From positions 124,001-188,000 of the forward strand of contig NZ_JACVUP010000010.1 of the NCBI RefSeq assembly GCF_016625195.1: a DNA stretch of 64,000 bases, written 5' to 3'. Position numbers and translations under genes: made by a program. The notes under the pieces were generated by a model that did no database searches, was not told the origin of the DNA, and was given only the letters and a program-made list of their open reading frames with translations. Source of the DNA: Erwinia sp. S63 (GTDB lineage: Bacteria; Pseudomonadota; Gammaproteobacteria; Enterobacterales; Enterobacteriaceae). Below are positions 25,475 to 33,529 of the stretch, in pieces (positions within the stretch are counted from its first letter, which is position 1; each line of letters opens with the position of its first letter).

Positions 25475-26317
25475 TTAATGAGACTGTGCGAGTGTTTCTT
25501 CGACGGATTGTTTAATTAATTTATCGACCGTGCCTGAGGCACGCTCACTCTGGATAAATTTGTTTAACTCGCCAATGTCATTTACTGGCATATCTTTACG
25601 CACACCCATCGCAATGCCTTGCTTCGCCAGTAACGGATTAGGCGTCATGATTTTGACCCAATCTTTGTGCGCGGTTTCCAGCATCAAATTCGACATGTTG
25701 TCATCGGCCAGTACGTCCCCACGTTTGGACATGAGAGCCAGTCGAGTTTCATCAAAGCCCGGTAAGCGCATAATTCTGGCTTTTTTAAACTCAGTTGAAA
25801 TGGCTTTATCCGCTGCCGTACCAGAGAGCACGATGACAGTGACGCCAGGCTTATCGATATCTGTTACAGAGGTTGCGCTTGCGGCAATCTTCGGATTGTT
25901 TTTGTTGTAAGCGAAAGTCACGCTGTAATCGACTGCGGGCGCTGAGAAGGAAATGGCTTTACGACGCTCTGGTGTGTCATTTAATGATAAAGAGATATCC
26001 CATTTTTCTGACTGCAAACCGGCGACAATGTTATCCCAGTTGGTATCTACGAATTCAGGTTTCACTTTCAACACATCTTTCGCGAAGCTCCGACAAAGAT
26101 CCGGGAAAATGCCTGAATAGTCTCCGGTTTTCGGGTCCCGCATGACATAAGGCGGTGAGGCGGCAACACCGCAGCGTAACACGCCACTTGCTTTAACTTG
26201 CTTCCAGCTATCACCGTCATCGGCTTTTGCGGCCGCAGATAGCACAATGCTTCCTAAAATTGCGGCACAACTTATCGTCTTGCTAACTGTTTTAAAAATA
26301 TGAAACATGTTCTGCAT
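25475..26317 (-). CDS. Amino-acid ABC transporter substrate-binding protein
   Basis: 280 residues with a Sec signal peptide (cleavage after SAAAKA near 32). The periplasmic domain belongs to the family-3 solute-binding proteins: LRCGVAASPPYVMRDPKTGDYSG, WDNIVAGLQSEKWDISLSLNDTPERRKAISFS and GVTVIVLSGTAADKAIS. It is the first gene of the minus-strand transporter/catabolic operon. It is clearly over half identical to the protein encoded at 29592-30422, which has no permease of its own and probably shares this one. Confidence 0.92.
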   Translation of the reverse strand: MQNMFHIFKTVSKTISCAAILGSIVLSAAAKADDGDSWKQVKASGVLRCGVAASPPYVMRDPKTGDYSGIFPDLCRSFAKDVLKVKPEFVDTNWDNIVAGLQSEKWDISLSLNDTPERRKAISFSAPAVDYSVTFAYNKNNPKIAASATSVTDIDKPGVTVIVLSGTAADKAISTEFKKARIMRLPGFDETRLALMSKRGDVLADDNMSNLMLETAHKDWVKIMTPNPLLAKQGIAMGVRKDMPVNDIGELNKFIQSERASGTVDKLIKQSVEETLAQSH

Positions 26318-26812
26318 CCTCGATATTATTGTTCAATACAATGGCATTGGTTAAAACAAAGATATTTTTTCACTTCCATTGTGGCGGTGCGTAGCTTTCA
26401 TGCAGTTAATGTGCCATCTGTCCTTGTTTCTTCGGTAATAACACTTACTCAATTGTTCACTTAAAAACATTTCAAATTGCGATGAGTTCAGGAAAGTCCT
26501 TCGCCAACAAAAAATGTGCGAAACGATACCCAGACACATGTTTGCCTGTTTGCTAATTAAGGTTTTATCTTACCGCTCAAAATTAATTGAGCCTGAGTAC
26601 TCAGGAATCTCAGCGATTAAGCCGGACTATCAACTCGATTAACGCAATCCGCACTTTCATTAAGCATCGTTCGATTTCGAACGGGCTTTACTCACCGCCC
26701 TCATGGTGAGGTGATACCGTTGATGCCCAATGTTGCTGGCTGGTTTGCATCGAATGACGGCATTCATCTGATTAATCTCCTCTGCGCCACATTCACTTTC
26801 GTTGCATATAAT

Positions 26813-26822
26813 TTGTCGACAA
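26813..26822. promoter_or_regulatory. TTGTCGACAA palindrome (candidate GntR operator)
   Basis: Perfect 10-bp palindrome, one of five intergenic copies of the TGTCGACA core between 26.8 and 33.4 kb. FadR-type regulators commonly bind short palindromes of TTGTNNACAA form. Confidence 0.45.
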
Positions 26823-26964
26823 TGAGAGGGTTCTGTCAACGATAATGATTCAAAAGTGTGATACGTTTTTCATATATCAGTAATTAACTTAAAATTCAGG
26901 TATTTATATTGAAGTCACCCCAGCCCAACCTTCCTCATCATCCTTGACGCCAGAGGAATTTTTT

Positions 26965-26983
26965 AGTCGACAATCTGTCGACT
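26965..26983. promoter_or_regulatory. AGTCGACA-ATC-TGTCGACT inverted repeat (candidate GntR operator)
   Basis: Two 8-bp arms in perfect inverted symmetry, also readable as GTCGA repeats 11 bp apart, the same spacing as at 29289 and 31582. It lies 69 bp before the tautomerase gene. Confidence 0.5.
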
Positions 26984-27051
26984 TAAGGGTTTAATAGGCT
27001 CAATTTGCTGAAAGAACTCACCAGAAACAGCGTCTTTGAGGAGATAAAAAA

Positions 27052-27255
27052 ATGCCCATGATTCGGATAGAAATGCTGGCAGGAAGAAGTGAAGCGCAAC
27101 GGATTGAGTTAGTTGACGTGCTATCAAGAGAGATGTCTAGAATTGCGAACTGCCCTGTTTCGGACATTCAAGTCATCATCAGCGAAGTTGAGCGCACACA
27201 CTGGGCAATGGGTGGTGTACTTAACCAGACAAGTGTTGGAAAAATCGCATCGTAA
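27052..27255 (+). CDS. 4-oxalocrotonate tautomerase family protein
   Basis: 67 residues. After Met removal the N-terminal Pro (MPMIRIEMLAGRS) would be the catalytic base of the tautomerase superfamily, which isomerises keto-enol acids. The rest follows the family beta-alpha-beta pattern (SEAQRIELVDVLSREMSRI, then VQVIISEVERTHWAMGG-like segment). It is monocistronic, lies between two regulator-rich intergenic regions and ends in a strong terminator. In this island it might tautomerise an enol or enamine intermediate (inference). Confidence 0.85.
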   Translation: MPMIRIEMLAGRSEAQRIELVDVLSREMSRIANCPVSDIQVIISEVERTHWAMGGVLNQTSVGKIAS

Positions 27256-27259
27256 GCAC

Positions 27260-27285
27260 AAATAGCCGGGATTTTCCGGCTATTT
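27260..27285. terminator. Bidirectional terminator between tautomerase and GntR genes
   Basis: AAATAGCCGG and CCGGCTATTT form a perfect 10-bp stem around a 6-nt loop, shared by the convergent genes on both sides. Confidence 0.8.
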
Positions 27286-27293
27286 GCTTCTCA

Positions 27294-28037
27294 TTACACA
27301 GGAGTATGGGACGGATAATTCAGCGGAATATTGGCCGTTAAATTCCGGTCAAGGAATTGCATGAAACGGCCTTTGAACTGCGTTGCATGTAGATGGGCGT
27401 ATTTCTCTGCCAGCTCAGCATCGCGCAACTCAATAGCATGGACGATATCAACGTGATCGCTGGAAATCTCTTCTGCGGTGAGATGTTCATCTAATGTCTG
27501 AAATTTGAAGTGCAAATGCAGCATACGCCGCCCTTCTTCCAGCAACCGACGATACAGATCGGCAAAATAGATGTTGTGGCCTGCCGCCGCAATAATCATA
27601 TGAAATTCGTAATTTTTCTCGATCATTGACTGACTATCGCCGGATTTTATGCAGGCGGCACAGGCTTTTTCATAAGCTTTCTGCGCCTTAAAAATCGCCT
27701 GCATTTCTTCTGGAGTACGGTGTATAGCAGCCAACCGTGTCACCACGCGCTGCAGTAAATCCAGTGCATCAAGAAATTCTGGAATGCGTCCGAAATCCAT
27801 GGGTGCGACTGAGGTCGTGCGGTTCGGAGAGATCAGCACTAAACCATCGGCTGATAAACGCACCAGCGCTTCGCGAATAGGTGAACGTGAGAGACTGAAT
27901 CGTTCCGCAAGGCTGATTTCATCGATGGGTTCCCCCGGGGATAACTTCATCGTCAGAATTTCATCACGCAAAATAGCGTAAACACGCATCGCACCGGTTT
28001 CGCGCTGAATTTGTGTATCACCCACTTGTTTGGTCAT
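27294..28037 (-). CDS. FadR/FCD-type GntR regulator
   Basis: 247 residues. N-terminal winged helix: GAMRVYAILRDEILTMKLSPGEPIDEISLAERFSLSRSPIREALVRLSADGLV (about 15-67). The C-terminal FCD ligand domain (about 90-230) shows helices and metal-type His residues (KNYEFHMIIAAAGHN and HATQF near 222). A close paralogue is divergently encoded at 28485, and a third relative at 50394. Regulation of the transporter and epimerase operons is inferred from position and from TGTCGACA palindromes nearby. Confidence 0.92.
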   Translation of the reverse strand: MTKQVGDTQIQRETGAMRVYAILRDEILTMKLSPGEPIDEISLAERFSLSRSPIREALVRLSADGLVLISPNRTTSVAPMDFGRIPEFLDALDLLQRVVTRLAAIHRTPEEMQAIFKAQKAYEKACAACIKSGDSQSMIEKNYEFHMIIAAAGHNIYFADLYRRLLEEGRRMLHLHFKFQTLDEHLTAEEISSDHVDIVHAIELRDAELAEKYAHLHATQFKGRFMQFLDRNLTANIPLNYPSHTPV

Positions 28038-28484
28038 TAGCTTTTCCGTTATGGCATGTTAAAAGCGATGCCCAATTAATTTGGCGCATTAGAATGCTTG
28101 TTTAACAAGTTAACACAATTAATGATGAGTAACAGGCTTGATTCATCTTGACTCCACAGCTTAATTTGCCGTCATTTTGTCTCAACTCATAGAAAATAAT
28201 GACAATAGCAAAGCCATAAGTGTTTTTTATATTTGACAGTGATCACAATTAATCACTAGTTTGGCAGTTAGCACCCTTAAATTGCGTCAGCTTAATGCGC
28301 CGTCAGATGTTCATCCCGCGTTATAGAATATTGATGTCCTGCAATGATGGGTAACGCAGCGTATGAGCTGGCCTCAGGCCGCCATTAGAGCGTCATGATC
28401 CAGCCAGCGTTTTAAAGACGGATTCGTGTATATTGGTGCAATGTTGCTGGCGCCTGTTGTGCTTGCTATCGACGGATTTTGGAT
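28038..28484. other. Intergenic region between two divergent GntR genes
   Basis: About 445 bp with no convincing gene. An inverted repeat AGTGAT-N8-ATCACT (28238-28257) lies near the middle and could be an operator. The TGTCGACA core found elsewhere in the island is absent here. Confidence 0.4.
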
Positions 28485-29219
28485 ATGACTAAAAAAGAAA
28501 AAGAGACAGCTGTACTGAAAGAAACGGGCGCCGTCCGTGTTTATGGGGTGCTACGTGATGAAATTTTAACCATGAAACTGGCACCCGGTTCAGCGATTGA
28601 TGAGGTGAGTCTGGCAGAACGATTCGCGCTTTCGCGTTCGCCAATTCGTGAAGCGCTGGTCCGTCTATCAGCTGATGGCCTGGTCACCATGTTGCCGAAT
28701 CGCAGCACTGTGGTTTCGCCGATGAATTTCAGTCAGATTCCAGAGTTTCTTGATGCTTTGGATCTGGTGCAACGTGTTGTGACCCGCCTGGCGGCACTTC
28801 ACCGAACCCCAGATCAATTAGCTGCGATCCGCAAAGCAGAAGTTGCTTACGAAAAAGCACTGCTGATATGCGTTAAAAATGGTTCCAGCCAGGGCATGAT
28901 CGAGAAAAACTACGACTACCATATGGCGATAGCCGCAGCGGCACACAACAGTTATTTCGCAGATGTTTATCGCCGTTTACTGGAAGAAGGACGCCGTATG
29001 CTACATCTCCACTTCCAGTTTCAGACCATGGACGAGCATAAAACAGCCGATCAAATCGGCAGTGACCACAATCTCATCACTGACGCGATTGAAGAGCGAA
29101 ACGCTGATTTAGCCGAAAAATATGCACACCTGCACGCGACGCAGTTCCGAGGCCGCTTTATGCAGTTCCTTAACCGCAATCTGACCTCTGACGTTCAGCT
29201 AAATTATCAATCCGAGTAG
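28485..29219 (+). CDS. FadR/FCD-type GntR regulator (paralogue)
   Basis: 244 residues from the ATG at 28485; a TTG two codons earlier is also in frame, but the ATG aligns with MTK of the paralogue encoded at 27294. Winged helix GAVRVYGVLRDEILTMKLAPGSAIDEVSLAERFALSRSPIREALVRLSADGLV is nearly the same as in the paralogue. FCD domain: KNYDYHMAIAAAAHN, EEGRRMLHLHFQFQTMDEH, HATQFRGRFMQF. It probably senses a related ligand. It is followed by a terminator and then the binding-protein gene. Confidence 0.92.
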   Translation: MTKKEKETAVLKETGAVRVYGVLRDEILTMKLAPGSAIDEVSLAERFALSRSPIREALVRLSADGLVTMLPNRSTVVSPMNFSQIPEFLDALDLVQRVVTRLAALHRTPDQLAAIRKAEVAYEKALLICVKNGSSQGMIEKNYDYHMAIAAAAHNSYFADVYRRLLEEGRRMLHLHFQFQTMDEHKTADQIGSDHNLITDAIEERNADLAEKYAHLHATQFRGRFMQFLNRNLTSDVQLNYQSE

Positions 29220-29237
29220 CCCCTCAATGAGGTTCTC

Positions 29238-29268
29238 AGGGCAGAGACGCGATCTCTGCCCTCCCTTT
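29238..29268 (+). terminator. Terminator of the second GntR gene
   Basis: AGGGCAGAGA and TCTCTGCCCT form a perfect 10-bp stem around CGCGA, followed by CCCTTTC. It lies 19 bp after the stop codon. Confidence 0.7.
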
Positions 29269-29288
29269 CATGATCAATACCTCATAAA

Positions 29289-29306
29289 GTCGATCTAATG
29301 TCGACA
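29289..29306. promoter_or_regulatory. GTCGA-N6-GTCGACA site
   Basis: An 18-mer that recurs at 31582-31599 with two differences. It includes the TGTCGACA palindrome (29299-29306) and a half-site 11 bp upstream. It lies about 290 bp before the second binding-protein gene. Confidence 0.5.
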
Positions 29307-29440
29307 CTCACTCTCTCAATCATGAGTGAAATTCCCCATATTATTCATATCGATAAGTAAATTTAAAACGCTGTTTTATATGAGTTATATGAAAAACATA
29401 TCTCAAAGATGACGTATCAAAGTTGACTTTGTAGTCATTA

Positions 29441-29448
29441 TGTCGACA
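29441..29448. promoter_or_regulatory. TGTCGACA palindrome upstream of binding-protein gene
   Basis: Perfect 8-bp palindrome about 145 bp before the binding-protein ATG, with a GTC half-site 8 bp before it. Confidence 0.4.
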
Positions 29449-29591
29449 AATGTGATCGAGTATTGAGCAGCGAAAACCACAACTTTCCCGCGAGGGAAAA
29501 CAGTGGTGATAAACGCATATTTGTATCGTCTGGTGAGTTTGTCATTGTGCTGTTAATCACCTGGGTAATAATAAAATCAGAGGGTTATGAC

Positions 29592-30422
29592 ATGTTTAAT
29601 GTATCTCGCGTAGGTCGTATGGTTTTTCTTTCAGCAGCAATGTCTGGTGCAATGTTGGCCAGCTATTCGTCTCAGGCAGGGGAAAATGACAGCTGGAAAT
29701 CAGTGAGACAAGCTGGCGTTTTACGTTGTGGAGCAGCAGCGTCCGCACCCTGGGTGATGCGTGATCCAAAAACCGGAGCATACAGCGGGGCTTTCTCTGA
29801 GCTGTGTCGGAAATTTGGTGAGCAAGTGCTGAAAGTGAAAGTTGAGTTTGTGGATACTTCCTGGGATAACATCGTCGCGGGATTACAGTCTGATAAATGG
29901 GATGTGTCACTCTCTCTGAATGACACGCCTGAACGTCGTAAGTCCATCTCTTTCACCGCGCCGGTAGTGGATTACAGTGTTGATTTTACCTACAACAAAA
30001 ATAATCCTAAGCTCCCCAAGACCATCCACTCGCTCGCGGATATCGACAAACCTAACTTTACCTTTGCGGTTATGTCAGGCACTGCGCAAGATAAAGCCGT
30101 TAGCGGCGCCTTAAAGAATGCGCGGATTATGCGTTTGCCAGGCTTTGATGAGACCCGCCTGTCCTTGATGTCGAAACGTGCCGACTTTCTGGCAGATGAC
30201 AGCATGAGTAATACATTGCTGGTGCGCGCACATCCTGACTGGGCCAGCGCCTTCAGTCCGACTCCGCTGCTGGCAAAGCAAAGCATCAACTTTGGCGTGC
30301 GAAAGGATATTCCTGCAGCTGACTTAGCCTTGCTCAACCAGTTCATCAAAGATGAGCAGACCTCAGGTGAAGTGCAAAAAATGTCTGACCAAGCCGTACA
30401 ACAAGTGTTAGCGGCAAACTGA
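29592..30422 (+). CDS. Amino-acid ABC substrate-binding protein (paralogue without own transporter)
   Basis: 276 residues from the ATG at 29592, with AGAGGG 7 bp upstream. An in-frame extension of 43 codons exists, but it would put a second hydrophobic stretch before the signal peptide. Signal peptide ends at SSQAGE (about 27). The periplasmic domain (LRCGAAASAPWVMRDPKTGAYSG, WDNIVAGLQSDKWDVSLSLNDTPERRKSISF) is clearly over half identical to the protein encoded at 25475. No permease gene follows; it probably delivers to the transporter at 23198-25387. It ends at a strong bidirectional terminator. Confidence 0.9.
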   Translation: MFNVSRVGRMVFLSAAMSGAMLASYSSQAGENDSWKSVRQAGVLRCGAAASAPWVMRDPKTGAYSGAFSELCRKFGEQVLKVKVEFVDTSWDNIVAGLQSDKWDVSLSLNDTPERRKSISFTAPVVDYSVDFTYNKNNPKLPKTIHSLADIDKPNFTFAVMSGTAQDKAVSGALKNARIMRLPGFDETRLSLMSKRADFLADDSMSNTLLVRAHPDWASAFSPTPLLAKQSINFGVRKDIPAADLALLNQFIKDEQTSGEVQKMSDQAVQQVLAAN

Positions 30423-30460
30423 TCGCGCAGAGAAAATGCCCACAGATTTCCTGAATAGAA

Positions 30461-30490
30461 AAAGGCCGCCCTGTGAGCAGGGCGGCCTTT
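30461..30490. terminator. Bidirectional terminator
   Basis: AAAGGCCGCCCTG and CAGGGCGGCCTTT form a perfect 13-bp stem around TGAG, with T-runs on both strands. It separates the convergent binding-protein and epimerase genes. Confidence 0.9.
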
Positions 30491-30502
30491 TTAACGATAA
30501 AT

Positions 30503-31501
30503 TTAAGCAAGGAAGCCAGAATAGAAAGGTTCATCCTCATCAATGAAGTGGCTGGAACGCCCGGTCATGTAGGCGACGCCCTCAACACTCGGACGAATTG
30601 CCGGCGTACCATCACGCAACGTCACATGTTCCTCAACGCGGCCAGTGAAGGTGGTGCCAATCAGACTCTCATGCACAAACGTATCGCCAATATCTTGTAA
30701 GCCGCGAGCGGCACGCAGCGCAACCCGCGCAGATGTCCCCGTTCCACAGGGTGATCGATCTATGATTTTCGGCGTAGCGATGACCACGCCACGTGCATCT
30801 CCCCCGACCTGCGGTGCGCCACCCCACATGGTATGGTGTACACCACGGACATTGGGATCTTCCGGGTGAACAACATCAATAACCTGCGGGATGAGTTTGA
30901 CCAACGTTTGCGCCATACGGCGCAGTTCCTCAGGCGTGTAATCAGCACAATCCCGGTAATTCGCCTGGCTCTCTACGATCGGGTAGAAATTGCCGCCGTA
31001 TGCGATATCAAAAGTAATGGCCCCCAAATCCGGATGGTCAATCGCCACATCTCTCGCAAAGACAAATGACGGGATATTAGTAAAGCGAACCTCTTTGACT
31101 TTTTGCCCATCAAATTCATAGCGTGCTTCTACGACTCCTGCTGGAGTATCAAGGCGTAATACACCGGGTGTCATCGGGGTAATTAATGCATTTTCGATAA
31201 CAAAAGTGGTCAATCCGACCGTCGCATGTCCACACATCGGAATACACCCTGAGGTTTCCAGATAGAGTACGCCGGTATCGCAATCTTCACGTGTTGAAGG
31301 CACCAGCATGGCACCCGACATCATTTCATGGCCACGAGGTTCACACATGACTCCCGTGCGCATCCAGTCAAAGCGCTGAATAAAATCTAACCGACGATCA
31401 CTTTGGGTTTCACCTTGCAAATCAGGTTGTCCAGAGATAATCAACCGGACCGGCATACCCGCAGTATGCCCTTCTATACACTCAAAATAGTAACGCGCCA
31501 T
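30503..31501 (-). CDS. Proline racemase superfamily enzyme, Cys/Cys type (probable 4-hydroxyproline epimerase)
   Basis: 332 residues. Both acid/base cysteines are present: PMCGHAT (Cys 90) and DRSPCGTGTSA (Cys 252). The size and the MCGHAT motif fit 4-hydroxyproline 2-epimerase rather than the longer eukaryotic proline racemase. It would interconvert trans-4-hydroxy-L-proline and cis-4-hydroxy-D-proline. The start MARYYFECIEGHTAGMPVRL is typical of the family. It is transcribed alone, divergent from an SDR gene, with a GTCGT-N6-GTCGACA site in the shared promoter region. Confidence 0.88.
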   Translation of the reverse strand: MARYYFECIEGHTAGMPVRLIISGQPDLQGETQSDRRLDFIQRFDWMRTGVMCEPRGHEMMSGAMLVPSTREDCDTGVLYLETSGCIPMCGHATVGLTTFVIENALITPMTPGVLRLDTPAGVVEARYEFDGQKVKEVRFTNIPSFVFARDVAIDHPDLGAITFDIAYGGNFYPIVESQANYRDCADYTPEELRRMAQTLVKLIPQVIDVVHPEDPNVRGVHHTMWGGAPQVGGDARGVVIATPKIIDRSPCGTGTSARVALRAARGLQDIGDTFVHESLIGTTFTGRVEEHVTLRDGTPAIRPSVEGVAYMTGRSSHFIDEDEPFYSGFLA

Positions 31502-31581
31502 ACTGAAACTCCGTCGTCATAAGTTATTGATATAGAGCCGTCTCAACGATTTTCTTGCGTCTCATTGGATGATGTTTTAAT

Positions 31582-31599
31582 GTCGTCCTAATGTCGACA
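31582..31599. promoter_or_regulatory. GTCGT-N6-GTCGACA site between divergent epimerase and SDR genes
   Basis: Matches the 18-mer at 29289-29306 at 16 of 18 positions, with the TGTCGACA palindrome at 31592-31599. It lies about 80 bp from the epimerase start and 147 bp from the SDR start. Confidence 0.55.
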
Positions 31600-31745
31600 A
31601 AAAGAATTCTATATGTAAAATTCAGAGGCTGGCAAGGGGTTTATTGAGCGAAAAATCGCCAAGGCTAACCTGGCCAAACGAGGGTGTTACGTGGGGCATC
31701 TATTGCGTTTACACCTCATCACGCGAAGGCATAGAGGGCATGTTG

Positions 31746-32537
31746 ATGAAAGACAAAGTGAACGGTTTAGTGGCAGTTGTGACAGGTGGAGCCAGCGGCA
31801 TTGGCGAGGCAACCGTACGTAAATTTGCCGCAGAAGGCTGGCAAACCATTATTGCTGATGTCAATCAGGAGCGCGGTGAAGCGATTGCTACTGAGCTGTG
31901 TGCTGAAGGCGCTTCAGTGATCTTCCGTCAACTTGACGTGGCCAATCAGCAGGAAGTCGAGTCTTTTTCTGAAGAGGTGTATGCAAAATTTGGTGCTGTG
32001 GACGCCCTGATCAATTCGGGCGGAGTACTGCAGAATGCCGTGCGCATTACCAATATGCCACTGGAAGATTTCGACCGCATCATCAACATAAATCTGCGCG
32101 GCACCTTGCTGATGGGCAAAATTTTTGGTGCACGTATGGTTGCGGACCAATCGGGATCCATCATCAATCTGTGTTCATTGACAACTTATCAGGCGCACCC
32201 ACAGCCGGCATATGCGATGAGCAAATCGGCGTTGAAAACGCTGACTGAAGTAATGGCGTCGGAGTTTGGTCCACAGGGGGTGCGCGTGAATGCTGTCGCG
32301 CCAGGCTATACCCTGACACCAGCGATGAAACAGCGCATCGAGAGCGGCGAACGCGATCCCGCTTCTGTTATCGCCAAATCGGCTCTACGCCGCTTTGTCG
32401 AACCCAGTGAAATTGCAGATGCGATCTATTTTCTGTGCTCACCGATGGCGAAAGCCATAACCGGAATTGTCTTGCCAATTGATTGCGGTTGGCTGGCTTC
32501 CTCGGTTTATGCCGCTGCAGCCGCTCAGCCTGCGTAA
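31746..32537 (+). CDS. Short-chain dehydrogenase/reductase
   Basis: 263 residues from the ATG at 31746; AGAGGG is 7 bp upstream, whereas the ATG at 31740 is too close to it and the frame extending back to 31644 lacks a ribosome-binding site. NAD-binding motif TGGASGIGEAT, Asp after beta2 (IIADVN) suggesting NAD+, NSGGVLQ in place of NNAG, catalytic Ser in NLCSLTTYQ and YAMSK. It is divergent from the epimerase gene and convergent with a TetR gene. The Ser replacing the second Asn of NNAG is unusual but tolerated in the family. Confidence 0.88.
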   Translation: MKDKVNGLVAVVTGGASGIGEATVRKFAAEGWQTIIADVNQERGEAIATELCAEGASVIFRQLDVANQQEVESFSEEVYAKFGAVDALINSGGVLQNAVRITNMPLEDFDRIININLRGTLLMGKIFGARMVADQSGSIINLCSLTTYQAHPQPAYAMSKSALKTLTEVMASEFGPQGVRVNAVAPGYTLTPAMKQRIESGERDPASVIAKSALRRFVEPSEIADAIYFLCSPMAKAITGIVLPIDCGWLASSVYAAAAAQPA

Positions 32538-32562
32538 AAATACTGCTGCCAGGGAGGGCAGC
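32536..32562. terminator. Shared terminator of SDR and TetR genes
   Basis: GCTGCC and GGCAGC pair around AGGGAG; the minus-strand 3' side ends in TATTTTT. It lies in the 25-bp gap between convergent genes. Confidence 0.6.
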
Positions 32563-33243
32563 TTAATCGAGTTGCACCTTTAGATACGCCAGCACCATCT
32601 CTACCGCTTGCTTGCGCTGCTTCAGGATGTTTTTCTTTTTACTGAGATCTTCATCCAGCACAATGCCTAACGTATGCATGTTGGAGAAATAAAAGTAGCC
32701 CAGCGCCGAGATGGAAATGTAGAGATTTTTCATATCGACTTCCGCGCGAAAAATTCCCGCCTCCTGTCCTTTGCTGATGACATGGCTGAGCTTATCCATC
32801 AGCGGGGTATAAAGCAGTTTGATACTGACCGATTGCTTGAGAAAACGGGCATTTTGCACATTTTCATGTGTAAGTATGCGTACCAGTCGCGGATTTTTGG
32901 CAAAACTATCGAACGTGGATTCAATCAACTTACGCATGGATTCCACCGGATCGGGATCGTCAAAACGAATCTCATGCTGTGAGGCACGCAACTTCTCATA
33001 GGTATCAGTCAAGCCAGCAATGTATAACGCTTCTTTACTCTCAAAATAGCGATAAATCAGGCTCTTATTGGTTTGCGACTGTTCGGCGATGGCATCCATA
33101 CGCGCGCCGTCAAAACCACGTTCAGTGAATTCATCCAATGCCGCATCAATGATGTGCTGCCGCGTTCTATGGGGATCGCGAATGCGTTTTTTCTTCGCTG
33201 CTTTATCACCGCCAACAACCCTTTGATCATTTTCCTCGTTCAT
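32563..33243 (-). CDS. TetR family transcriptional regulator
   Basis: 226 residues from the ATG at 33243 behind GGGGAGAC; a longer frame to 33330 is less likely. N-terminal TetR helix-turn-helix: RTRQHIIDAALDEFTERGFDGARMDAIAEQSQTNKSLIYRYFESKEALY (about 22-70), preceded by a very basic stretch (KAAKKKRIRDPHR). The C-terminal domain resembles the TetR_C family with long alpha helices. It is divergent from the NMT1-type transporter operon at 33530, the probable target. A TGTCGACA palindrome lies at 33345. Confidence 0.9.
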   Translation of the reverse strand: MNEENDQRVVGGDKAAKKKRIRDPHRTRQHIIDAALDEFTERGFDGARMDAIAEQSQTNKSLIYRYFESKEALYIAGLTDTYEKLRASQHEIRFDDPDPVESMRKLIESTFDSFAKNPRLVRILTHENVQNARFLKQSVSIKLLYTPLMDKLSHVISKGQEAGIFRAEVDMKNLYISISALGYFYFSNMHTLGIVLDEDLSKKKNILKQRKQAVEMVLAYLKVQLD

Positions 33244-33344
33244 GTCTCCCCTCAGTCTCCTGGCTCGGTAAAGAATTCGGCGATTAGAAAAACATAAAAA
33301 CTGCGTGCATAGCCAGTTGTTTAAAATCACAAAAACAATAATTT

Positions 33345-33352
33345 TGTCGACA
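33345..33352. promoter_or_regulatory. TGTCGACA palindrome between TetR and transporter genes
   Basis: Fifth intergenic copy of the island's TGTCGACA core, about 100 bp upstream of the TetR start and 178 bp upstream of the transporter start. It may link this operon to the same GntR regulators. Confidence 0.35.
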
Positions 33353-33529
33353 GAAAGTATTCAATTATGAGGTTAATTAACTTTAAAGCCATGTTTTTAT
33401 TGAATTATATGATGTTTTTATGGATGAATTCATTCCATTGACGAGTCGTTTTAAACGCGCTAGTTTTGTCGCTATTAAACCGTTTAGTTTAAACCAACGA
33501 GTTCAATAACCAGGGTGGCGGGTCGTCGT

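Larger units (their letters stand above)
26318..27051. other. Regulatory interval upstream of the transporter operon
   Basis: About 730 bp with no credible gene. It carries ATTGT-N5-ACAAT (26328-26342) next to the binding-protein start, TTGTCGACAA (26813-26822) and the inverted pair AGTCGACA-ATC-TGTCGACT (26965-26983). These match palindromes seen in neighbouring intergenic regions and are probable regulator sites. Confidence 0.5.

Noticed and set aside
26351..26539. 62-codon minus-strand frame upstream of the binding-protein gene
   Set aside because: Cys/Trp/His-rich without family features or ribosome-binding site; region behaves as regulatory DNA.
33515..33529. GTG start for the NMT1-type binding protein
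   Set aside because: Adds only five residues before a normal Tat signal peptide; the ATG at 33530 is preferred, though the difference is minor.
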